7,259 nucleotides of DNA from AC-69 sp036519575 (GTDB taxonomy: Bacteria; Actinomycetota; UBA4738; HRBIN12). Shown here one piece after another: positions 1-5,629 of this stretch. The stretch is from contig DATDKZ010000074.1 in the NCBI GenBank assembly GCA_036519575.1, positions 1 through 7,259 on the forward strand, given 5' to 3'. The position numbers were made by a program, and so were the translations under genes. Within the stretch, counting starts at the first letter, position 1, and every line of letters starts with the position of its first letter. The notes under the pieces are model-generated. The model was given only the letters and a program-made list of their open reading frames with translations, was not told the origin of the DNA and made no database searches.

Positions 1-91
1 GAGAGGGTCGACCCGCGCGGAGCCCTGATCTCACGACCGCCTATATGCCCTCGCCTCCTTGCGTCGCTTCGGGATGATAGCGGTGACGAGG
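1..91. other. Left-edge stretch with no supported gene
   Basis: I see no convincing coding region here. On the minus strand there is an AAGGAGG-like stretch (60 to 54) and, further on, a GTG at 34-32 that stays open to the window edge. The distance between them is 19 nt, too long for a ribosome binding site to serve that start, and only about 10 codons are visible. It could be the leader of a further minus-strand gene beyond the left edge, but this cannot be decided from the window. Confidence 0.3.
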
Positions 92-121
92 CGGATCAAG
101 GCGGGACGAGTCGCCGATCCG
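92..121 (-). terminator. Stem-loop just after the left response regulator, possible terminator
   Basis: Read on the minus strand, the hairpin begins one base after the TGA stop (125-123). The outer arm CGGATC (121-116) pairs with GATCCG (97-92), and the inner arm GGCG (115-112) pairs with CGCC (103-100). The loop is 8 nt and two bases (99-98) bulge on one side. That gives a 10-bp GC-rich stem directly behind a stop codon, as expected for a transcription end or a 3'-end-stabilising structure. No run of U follows, so it is not a textbook intrinsic terminator. Confidence 0.45.
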
Positions 122-122
122 G

Positions 123-1082
123 TCAGGATGTTCGGCGGTCCACTGCCCAGGAGGAACAGGCCGTGCCCTTGGTGAACGTCTTCATCTCGGTGGCGATGGC
201 CACGGCTTCGGCGTAGTGCTTGAACTTCCGATGGGCGCTCGTGGCGATCCCGATGGACACGGACAGGAAGGGGAACCGCTGGGTCTCTCCCCGGCGGTTC
301 ACCACCTCGATGAAGCCCCGGTCACGGTCCTCCTGATCGTAGAGGCCGGCCGTCTCCCGCTCGAACTTCTGCACGATGGTCTCGGCCAGGGCCGTGGCGT
401 GGTCGGCGTGGCATACCACCACGAAGTCGTCGCCCCCGACATGGCCCACGAAGATGTCCATCCCCTCGACCGCCAGGGCGGTGTTCTGGATCAGGCGGGC
501 GGTGTGCTGGATGGCCTCGTCGCCCCGGGTGAATCCATAGTGGTCGTTGTAGGCCTTGAAGTGATCCAGGTCGGCGTACAGGATGGCGAACATATCCTCA
601 TTGGCCACCCGCTTCTCGATCTCCTCCTCGATCCGAACGTTCCCCGGAAGCCCGGTGAGCGGCGACTGGGCCCGCATCTCCCTGGCCCGCCGGAGCACAC
701 CGCGGATCCGGGCCAGGAGCTCGGGCGTGTCGAACGGCTTGACGATGTAGTCGTCGGCGCCCACCGAGAAGCCCTCGAGCTTGTCCGCGGAGAGGCCTCG
801 GGCGGTCAGCAGGATGATGCTCACGCTGGCGGACCGCCCGTCGAGGCGGAGTCGCCGCGTGAGCTCATACCCGTCCATGTTCGGCATCATCACATCGGCC
901 AGGACGAGGTCCGGGCAGTCCTCGTGAGCGATCTCGAGCGCCCTCTCCCCGTCGGATGCGGTCTGCACCTCGTAGCCGGCCGCCCGGAGCTCGATCTCGA
1001 GCAGGCGGGCGATGAACGGGTCGTCGTCCACCACGAGGATCGACTCACCCGTAGGGACCTCCGGTCCCGGAAGGCCGGGCAC
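123..1082 (-). CDS. Response regulator, REC receiver plus degenerate GGDEF (GGDDF) domain, copy 1
   Basis: Residue numbers are from GTG 1082 (319 aa). The REC domain (about 13-130) has the acidic pocket DDD at 19-21, phosphorylation site D63 in LVLADVMMP, T93 in LLTAR and K115 in VKPF, so it should accept phosphate from a histidine kinase, which is not in the window. The second domain (about 140-310) has the GGDEF-family marks LTGLPG (142-147), the metal-type D171 in DLDHFK, and RGD. Its signature reads GGDDF (216-220): Asp replaces the catalytic Glu. The inhibitory-site Arg is also missing (ExxD at 206-209). By known diguanylate cyclase chemistry it is probably inactive or weak and may bind a nucleotide or a partner instead. 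No membrane segment is visible, so it should be cytoplasmic. Start choice: a longer frame begins at GTG 1115 without a ribosome binding site. GTG 1082 has GAGG 9 nt upstream, gives nearly the same length as the paralogue, and the 1083-1115 stretch aligns with the paralogue's non-coding leader. The paralogue lies immediately upstream in the same orientation. Confidence 0.9.
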   Translation of the reverse strand: MPGLPGPEVPTGESILVVDDDPFIARLLEIELRAAGYEVQTASDGERALEIAHEDCPDLVLADVMMPNMDGYELTRRLRLDGRSASVSIILLTARGLSADKLEGFSVGADDYIVKPFDTPELLARIRGVLRRAREMRAQSPLTGLPGNVRIEEEIEKRVANEDMFAILYADLDHFKAYNDHYGFTRGDEAIQHTARLIQNTALAVEGMDIFVGHVGGDDFVVVCHADHATALAETIVQKFERETAGLYDQEDRDRGFIEVVNRRGETQRFPFLSVSIGIATSAHRKFKHYAEAVAIATEMKTFTKGTACSSWAVDRRTS

Positions 1083-1153
1083 CGGCGCGGACCTCGGCCA
1101 GGTATCGGTCTCCACCTGATGGCAATCGGCACGAGGGGCGGACCGGTAAAGCG
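1083..1153 (-). promoter_or_regulatory. Leader/promoter of copy 1, homologous to the leader of copy 2
   Basis: Read on the minus strand, this 71-nt gap carries blocks in the same order as the region before the other regulator: GCTTTAC (1152-1146), CCGCCCC (1141-1135), CCGA (1129-1126), CATCAGG (1121-1115), TACCT (1104-1100) and CCGAGG (1097-1092), followed 9 nt later by GTG. The GAGG is the likely ribosome binding site. CAGGT (1119-1115) can pair with ACCTG (1103-1099) to form a small stem of 5 bp. That stem is not preserved in the same register in the other copy, so no conserved RNA fold is claimed. The shared blocks suggest this gene has its own promoter or leader, in addition to any read-through from the upstream paralogue. 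Confidence 0.55.
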
Positions 1154-2116
1154 TTACCCCCCGCCCATCCCCCGGCGATCGAGGGTGTAGGCCGACCCGG
1201 GGGACCGTTTCGTGTAGTTCTTGAGCTCGGTCGCCACCTGGACCACCTCCGCCCGGTGGGAGAACCGGCGGCTGCCCGTGGAGGCGATCCCGATCGAGAT
1301 GGACACGAGCGGGAACCGCTGCCGCTTGCCCTGGCGATCCTCCGCCTCGACGAAGCCACGTGCCGCGTCCTCGGGGTCGTAGAGCGTCGGGGCGAGCTCG
1401 TCGAACCGCCGGATGACCTCTTCCGCGATCGCCGTCGCGTGCTCCGGGGACGTCACCACCACGAAGTCATCTCCCCCGATGTGCCCCACGAACGTTGCGG
1501 AACTGCCCACCCCCTTCGCGGTGTCCCGGATCAACTGAGCCGTCGCCTTGAGCGCCTCGTCGCCCCGGACGAATCCGTACCGGTCGCTGTAGGCCTTGAA
1601 GTTGTCCAGGTCGAGGTACAGCAGCGCGAAATCCAGCCCGTGGGTGATCCGGGCCTCGATCTCATCCTCGATCCGGACGTTGCCGGGGAGGCCGGTGAGC
1701 GGCGACACCGATCGCATGTACTCGGCCCGACGGAGTACCCCCCGGATCCGGGCGAGGAGCTCGTCGGGGTCGAATGGCTTGAGGATGTAGTCGTCGGCCC
1801 CCGCGGTGAGACCCTCGAGCTTGTCGGCGGCCACCCCCCGGGCTGTGAGCATGATGATGCTCACGGCCTCCGTCCGGGGATCCTCCCGGAGCCGCCGGGT
1901 CATCTCGAAGCCGTCCATGATCGGCATCATCACGTCGGCGAGGACCAGGTCGGGGCATCGTTCGAACGCGGCCTCCAGGGCCTCCACGCCGTCGGAGGCG
2001 GTTCGGACCTCGTACCCCGCCCCGGCCAGCTCGGCCCGCAGGAGGCGAGCGATGAACTCGTCGTCCTCTACGACGAGGATCGACTCCCGCGCGGGTGCCT
2101 GGGGTTCGTCGCTCAC
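1154..2116 (-). CDS. Response regulator, REC receiver plus degenerate GGDEF (GGDDF) domain, copy 2
   Basis: A 320-aa paralogue of the downstream gene, aligned end to end almost without gaps. The REC domain (about 12-128) has E17-D18-D19, phosphorylation site D61 in LVLADVMMP, T91 in MLTAR and K113 in LKPF. The GGDEF-like domain (about 138-305) has LTGLPG (140-145), D169 in DLDNFK and D186 in RGD. Its signature is GGDDF (214-218) with no Arg or Asp at the inhibitory-site positions (GSSA, 204-207). The Asn that in PleD-type cyclases contacts the guanine base is Ser177 here (AYSDRYGF), while copy 1 keeps Asn, so this copy has drifted further from a standard diguanylate cyclase. A function in binding or protein interaction is inferred. 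It starts at GTG 2116 with GAGG 7 nt upstream. It diverges from the cbs operon across a 103-bp gap, and its stop lies 71 nt before copy 1. The kinase partner is not visible. Confidence 0.9.
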   Translation of the reverse strand: MSDEPQAPARESILVVEDDEFIARLLRAELAGAGYEVRTASDGVEALEAAFERCPDLVLADVMMPIMDGFEMTRRLREDPRTEAVSIIMLTARGVAADKLEGLTAGADDYILKPFDPDELLARIRGVLRRAEYMRSVSPLTGLPGNVRIEDEIEARITHGLDFALLYLDLDNFKAYSDRYGFVRGDEALKATAQLIRDTAKGVGSSATFVGHIGGDDFVVVTSPEHATAIAEEVIRRFDELAPTLYDPEDAARGFVEAEDRQGKRQRFPLVSISIGIASTGSRRFSHRAEVVQVATELKNYTKRSPGSAYTLDRRGMGGG

Positions 2117-2184
2117 TGGCCAGCCTCGGGGAGGTAACCGTCCCCCTTATGTTCGGGACGGGGCGGCGCGAGTAAAGCACAATA
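2117..2184 (-). promoter_or_regulatory. Leader and probable promoter of response regulator copy 2
   Basis: On the minus strand a TATTGT box (2184-2179) fits the loose TANNNT -10 pattern. It is followed by GCTTTAC (2178-2172), CCGCCCC (2166-2160), CCGA (2156-2153), CATAAGG (2151-2145), TACCT (2136-2132) and CCGAGG (2129-2124), then GTG 7 nt further on. These blocks recur in the same order before copy 1. GGGG and CCCC runs flanking TACCT could form a 4-bp stem just before the ribosome binding site. No good -35 box is seen, so the exact promoter is uncertain. The same gap must also hold the cbs operon promoter on the other strand. Confidence 0.5.
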
Positions 2185-2186
2185 GG

Positions 2187-2212
2187 GGCCCGGATCACCG
2201 GGAGCCAGGGGG
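2187..2212 (+). promoter_or_regulatory. cbs leader hairpin and ribosome binding site
   Basis: CCCGG (2189-2193) and CCGGG (2198-2202) form a perfect 5-bp stem around the loop ATCA. GG (2187-2188) can add pairs with CC (2205-2206) across a 2-nt bulge. The purine run AGGGGG (2207-2212) follows at once and lies 7 nt before GTG 2220, so it is the likely ribosome binding site. A stem this close to the site could affect translation, but it is small and matches no sulfur-related riboswitch I recognise (no S-box-like layout). Confidence 0.4.
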
Positions 2213-2219
2213 TGGCACG

Positions 2220-3596
2220 GTGCAGGTGCTCGAGTCGTTCCTGGATGGCATGGGCAACACGCCGCTCGTCCGGCTCCGCAAGGTCGTCCGGGGGGTCCGC
2301 CCGACCATCCTGGCCAAGCTCGAGATGCTGAACCCCGGCGGGAGCGTGAAAGACCGGATCGGCCTTCGCATGATCGAGGCCGCCGAGCGGGCAGGACAGC
2401 TGCGGCCGGGCGGGACGATCGTGGAGCCGACCTCCGGCAACACCGGTCACGGCCTGGCCATCGCCGCGGCGATCAAGGGCTACAAATGCATCTTCGTCAT
2501 GCCGGACAAGATGAGCCAGGAGAAGGTGGCGCTCCTTCGTGCCTACGGCGCCGAGGTGGTCATCACTCCGACCGCAGTGGCGCCCGAGTCGCCGGAGTCC
2601 TATTACCGCGTGGCCGACCGGTTGACCGAGGAGATCCCGGGTGCCTTTCAGCCCAACCAATACTTCAACCAGGAGAACCCCAAGGCCCACTACGAGACCA
2701 CGGGCCCGGAGATCTGGGAACAGACCGGCGGCGAGATCGACGCGTTCGTGGCCGGGGTGGGGACGGGCGGCACGATCACTGGAGCCGCCCGATACCTGAA
2801 GGAGAGGAACCCCGATATCACCGTCGTCGGCGCAGATCCGGAGGGTTCCCTGTTCTCGGGCGACACGGCGAGGCCCTACCTGGTGGAGGGGATCGGCGAG
2901 GACTTCTGGCCGGAAACCTTCGATCCCTCGGTGGTGGATCGATGGGTGCGGGTCTCCGACGCCGATTCGTTCCGCCTGGCCCGGGCGGTGACCAGGCAGG
3001 AGGGCATCCTGGTCGGGGGATCATCGGGGACCGCACTGTACGCCGCCCTCGAAGTGGCCCGGGAGATGGGAGAGTCGAGGACCGTCGTCGTCATCTTCCC
3101 CGACACCGGACGCAACTACCTCTCGAAGCTCTACTCGGATTCCTGGCTGCTCCAGTACGGGATGCTCGAGCGCCCCGAGGTCGTGCGGGTGGAGGAGGTC
3201 GTATCGGTCAAGCGCGGCGACCTTCCCCCGATGGTGACGGTGAACGCGCACGACAAGGTGCGCCAGGCCATCGACGCGCTGCAGGAGTTCGGGATCTCGC
3301 AGGCCCCGGTGGTGCGCGAGCCGTCGTCACTCGACGTGACCCAGTTCGTCGGGGCGATCCAGGAGCGAGCCCTCCTCGACCGTATCTTCCGCGACCCCGA
3401 CGCGCTCCAGGCCGACGTGGCCGAGGTCATGGGCCCTCCGATCCCCATGGTCGAGTTCGACCAGCCCATCGAGGTGGCCTTCGCCGAGCTCCAGCGGGAG
3501 CCGGCCGTGCTGGTGGCCAAGGCGGGTCAGGTTCTGGGGGTCTTGACTCGGAGCGACCTCCTCGAGTTCCTGGCCCACCGGCAGCGGACGCCGTAG
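2220..3596 (+). CDS. cbs: Cystathionine beta-synthase with C-terminal CBS domain pair
   Basis: This 458-aa cytoplasmic PLP enzyme is expected to condense serine (or O-acetylserine) with homocysteine to cystathionine, the first step of reverse transsulfuration. The fold-type II catalytic part (about 1-315) has the GNTPLV start (12-17), Schiff-base lysine K44 in SVKDR, the substrate/PLP loop TSGNTG (71-76), the phosphate-binding loop GTGGT (181-185) and GGSSGT (266-271). The stretch VEGIGEDF (222-229) is more typical of cystathionine beta-synthases than of plain cysteine synthases. Two CBS domains follow, about 334-395 and 400-455; the second ends in GVLTRSDL with T443 and D446, the pattern that often contacts an adenosyl ligand. 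There is no N-terminal haem-binding extension. Length and layout match the actinobacterial enzyme. It starts at GTG 2220 with AGGGGG 7 nt upstream; the frame stays open much further upstream, but only antisense to the regulator. It is the first gene of a three-gene operon whose last gene is the partner enzyme. Pure O-acetylserine sulfhydrylase activity is the main alternative. Confidence 0.93.
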   Translation: MQVLESFLDGMGNTPLVRLRKVVRGVRPTILAKLEMLNPGGSVKDRIGLRMIEAAERAGQLRPGGTIVEPTSGNTGHGLAIAAAIKGYKCIFVMPDKMSQEKVALLRAYGAEVVITPTAVAPESPESYYRVADRLTEEIPGAFQPNQYFNQENPKAHYETTGPEIWEQTGGEIDAFVAGVGTGGTITGAARYLKERNPDITVVGADPEGSLFSGDTARPYLVEGIGEDFWPETFDPSVVDRWVRVSDADSFRLARAVTRQEGILVGGSSGTALYAALEVAREMGESRTVVVIFPDTGRNYLSKLYSDSWLLQYGMLERPEVVRVEEVVSVKRGDLPPMVTVNAHDKVRQAIDALQEFGISQAPVVREPSSLDVTQFVGAIQERALLDRIFRDPDALQADVAEVMGPPIPMVEFDQPIEVAFAELQREPAVLVAKAGQVLGVLTRSDLLEFLAHRQRTP

Positions 3597-3611
3597 GACG
3601 CCCCAATCCGC

Positions 3612-4487
3612 GTGCGCTCGCTCGGCATCGACGTCGCGGCGAAAGGCAAGGGCCTCGACGCCGTCGTGCTCGACGAGCGCCTGATGCCGTCAGAGGCCCG
3701 TCGTCATCTGCGTGTCGAGGAGGTCGGGGAGCTCATCAGGCAGGTCCGACCGGACGTGGTGGCGATCGACTCGCCGCCGGCATGGGGACGGAGCCCCGGC
3801 GGATCCCGGCTCACCGAGCGCGAGATCCGCCGGTTCGGGATCCAGTCCTTCGGAACCCCTTCGGATCCGAAGAAGGCGGGCAGCGCCTTCTACGACTGGA
3901 TGCGAGCAGGTTTCGAGGTCTTCGAGGCCGCGGCCCAGGAAGGGTTCGCCCGGTATGCGAGTGGCACCGTCGCCGGCAGGGCCATCGAGGTGTTCCCTCA
4001 CGCGACCGCCGTCGTCCTGGCGGGATGCCTGCCCCCGAGCGGCATGACCACCGGACGGGCGAAACGCGAGTGGCGGCGCGGGGTGCTTCGGGCCCAGGGT
4101 GTGACCACCGAGGAACTCCGGTCGTCGGATCAGGTGGATGCCGCTCTGGCGGCGCTCACAGGCCTGTATGCGCTCGGCGGCAGGTGCTTCGCCCCGGGCG
4201 ACCCGCTGGAGGGCGTGATCGTCCTGCCGGCGGCGACCCTTCCCCCGCCCCCGTTCCCGCGAGGCCGGCAGCCCGAGCGCTCCGACGGTCAGGATCAGCT
4301 CGTGTTGCACGGGCTGGCCCGGTGCGGATGCGGCCATCCGGACTGCGCGTCCTCGACGGCGAGGGAGTTCGCGCCGGGCCACGACGCGAAGCGCAAGTCG
4401 CTGTTGTGGGGCTTGGCCCGCTCGGGCCAGGACGCCGTCGAGGAGCTCAGGAGGCGAGGATGGCAGGTTCCCCCGGAGATGCGATGA
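3612..4487 (+). CDS. DUF429 family protein (predicted RNase H fold) with C-terminal Cys-rich PGHD tail
   Basis: A 291-aa protein of unknown function. Residues about 1-210 look like DUF429, a family predicted to have an RNase H-type nuclease fold. The visible acidic landmarks are D7 in the first strand (GIDVA), D53 in VAIDSPPAWG, E126 in IEVFPHAT, and D173 plus D176 in the DQVDAALAALTG helix. A proline-rich linker (about 206-221) leads to a C-terminal segment with CGCGHPDC (238-245; Cys 238, 240, 245), then FAPGHDAKRKSLL (253-265). C-x-C, a third Cys and a PGHD motif suggest a small metal-binding or nucleic-acid-binding module, but this is inferred from pattern only. No signal peptide or membrane segment is seen. 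It starts at GTG 3612, 15 nt after the cbs stop; the nearest AGGA is 13 nt upstream, so translation may depend on coupling to cbs. Its TGA overlaps the ATG of the next gene. Nothing in the transsulfuration pathway calls for such a protein, so its link to the flanking enzymes is unexplained. Confidence 0.82.
   Translation: MRSLGIDVAAKGKGLDAVVLDERLMPSEARRHLRVEEVGELIRQVRPDVVAIDSPPAWGRSPGGSRLTEREIRRFGIQSFGTPSDPKKAGSAFYDWMRAGFEVFEAAAQEGFARYASGTVAGRAIEVFPHATAVVLAGCLPPSGMTTGRAKREWRRGVLRAQGVTTEELRSSDQVDAALAALTGLYALGGRCFAPGDPLEGVIVLPAATLPPPPFPRGRQPERSDGQDQLVLHGLARCGCGHPDCASSTAREFAPGHDAKRKSLLWGLARSGQDAVEELRRRGWQVPPEMR
4449..4483 (+). promoter_or_regulatory. Two ribosome binding sites competing for the cystathionine enzyme start
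   Basis: A perfect AGGAGG (4449-4454) lies 5 nt before ATG 4460. A weaker GGAG (4475-4478) lies 5 nt before ATG 4484. Both ATGs are in the same frame and both sites sit inside the end of the DUF429 gene. The first start would add eight residues (MAGSPGDA) to the protein; the second begins at MRFETRAIHAG, the usual family N-terminus, and gives the 4-nt ATGA overlap. Confidence 0.6.
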
Positions 4488-5608
4488 GGTTCGAGACCAG
4501 GGCGATCCACGCCGGCCAGGAGCCAGAGCCGGCGTTCGGCGCCGTGAACGTCCCCATCTTCCAGACGTCCACGTACGCGCAGCCGGAGGTGGGGAAGCCA
4601 AAGCGGTTCGACTACGCGCGGACCGGCAACCCCACGCGCGAGGCCCTGGAGACGGTGCTCGCGTCGCTCGAGGGCGGGCGCCACGGGCTCTGCTTCGCAT
4701 CCGGGATGGCCGCCGAGGCCTCGCTCCTGCTGACACTCCGCCCGGAAGACCACGTGTTGCTCTCGAACGACGTGTACGGCGGAACATACCGGCTGCTGGC
4801 CCGCGTGCTCGCCGACTGGGGCGTGGCCTACGACGTGGTGGACATGACCGACCTCTCAGCGTTCCGCGCCGCGATGCGCGAGGAGACGAAGGTCGTGTGG
4901 GTGGAGACGCCGACCAACCCGCTGCTCAAAGTGATCGACATCGCGGCCGCCGCCGAGCTCGCGCACGGCGGCGGCGCGCTGTGCGTAGTCGACAACACCT
5001 TCGCCACGCCGTACCTTCAGCGGCCGCTCGAGCTCGGTGCCGACGTCGTGGTGCACTCGGTGACGAAGTACCTGGGCGGCCACTCGGACCTGGTCGGCGG
5101 GGCCGTCGTGACGAACGACGATGCGCTCGCCGATCGCCTCGCGTTCCTGCAGAACGCCGTCGGGGCGGTCCCCGGCCCCATGGACTGCTACCTGGCGCTT
5201 CGTGGGGTGAAGACCCTTGCGCTGCGCATGGAGGCGCACTGCCGCGGCGCCCGGCGCATCGCCGAGTTCCTCTCGCAGCACCCCGGGGTGACCAAGGTGT
5301 ACTTCCCGGGGATCCCCGGCCACCCCGGCTTCGAGGTCGCCGTCCGCCAGATGAAGGACTTCGGCGGCATGGTGTCGTTCGAGGTCGGATCCAGAGACGA
5401 AGCGATCCGGGTGGTCCAGGGGACGGAGTTGTTCTTCCTTGCCGAATCGCTCGGGGGTGTGGAATCCCTCATCGAGATGCCGGCACCCATGACCCATGCG
5501 AGCGTGAGCGACTCGCCGCTCGCCGTCCCCGACACCCTCGTCCGGCTGTCGGTCGGGATCGAGCATCCCGATGACCTGGTCGCCGATCTCGAGCAGGCGC
5601 TGGGGTAG
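4484..5608 (+). CDS. metB: Cystathionine gamma-synthase / gamma-lyase (Cys/Met metabolism PLP enzyme)
   Basis: This 374-aa fold-type I PLP enzyme covers the whole family from MRFETRAIHAG to the VRLSVGIEHPDDL end. Visible residues are YARTGNPT (44-51), which grips the PLP phosphate of the neighbouring subunit, the cofactor loop SGMAA (73-77), Y98 in NDVYGGTY stacking on the ring, D170 in VVDNTFATP holding the pyridine nitrogen, and Schiff-base K195 in SVTKYLGGHSD. SLGGVESL and MTHASV near the C-terminus complete the active site. It is cytoplasmic and probably tetrameric. Family members make cystathionine (gamma-synthase, metB) or split it to cysteine, ammonia and 2-oxobutyrate (gamma-lyase). 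With cystathionine beta-synthase two genes upstream, the lyase role is favoured, but sequence alone does not settle it and the symbol follows the mycobacterial neighbour of cbs. It overlaps the DUF429 stop by 4 nt; a second start at ATG 4460 has a stronger ribosome binding site. It is the last gene of the operon and ends 21 bp from a convergent gene. Confidence 0.92.
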   Translation: MRFETRAIHAGQEPEPAFGAVNVPIFQTSTYAQPEVGKPKRFDYARTGNPTREALETVLASLEGGRHGLCFASGMAAEASLLLTLRPEDHVLLSNDVYGGTYRLLARVLADWGVAYDVVDMTDLSAFRAAMREETKVVWVETPTNPLLKVIDIAAAAELAHGGGALCVVDNTFATPYLQRPLELGADVVVHSVTKYLGGHSDLVGGAVVTNDDALADRLAFLQNAVGAVPGPMDCYLALRGVKTLALRMEAHCRGARRIAEFLSQHPGVTKVYFPGIPGHPGFEVAVRQMKDFGGMVSFEVGSRDEAIRVVQGTELFFLAESLGGVESLIEMPAPMTHASVSDSPLAVPDTLVRLSVGIEHPDDLVADLEQALG

Positions 5609-5629
5609 CAGGGAAGGCAGCAGCTTCGG

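Noticed and set aside
216..2137. Long plus-strand open frames (216-1190, 1256-2137) opposite the response regulators
   Set aside because: They are antisense shadows. The composition is Asp/Gly/His/Val-biased with no domain, and the two resemble each other only because the real genes on the other strand are paralogues.
1083..2184. c-di-GMP riboswitch in the leaders of the GGDDF regulators
   Set aside because: The leaders are about 60-70 nt and lack the recognisable conserved core of known c-di-GMP riboswitches; the possible stems differ between copies.
1806..2219. N-terminal extension of cystathionine beta-synthase by 138 residues
   Set aside because: The frame is open, but the extra part lies antisense to the regulator gene and across its promoter, has no domain, and GTG 2220 has a good ribosome binding site and the family's normal N-terminus.
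2117..2219. SAM or other sulfur riboswitch before cbs
   Set aside because: The leader is too short and shows only one small hairpin; no conserved core of a known SAM riboswitch is visible.
3690..4787. Minus-strand open frame of 365 codons opposite the DUF429 and cystathionine genes
   Set aside because: It spans two real genes, is Arg-rich and low in complexity, and has no recognisable motif.
2486..5608. A single plus-strand open frame of 1040 codons covering parts of three genes
   Set aside because: Only its last 374-382 codons encode a recognisable protein. The earlier part is an Arg/Gly/Pro-rich shadow of cbs and the DUF429 gene in the wrong frame, a usual effect of high GC content, so it is not a fusion protein.
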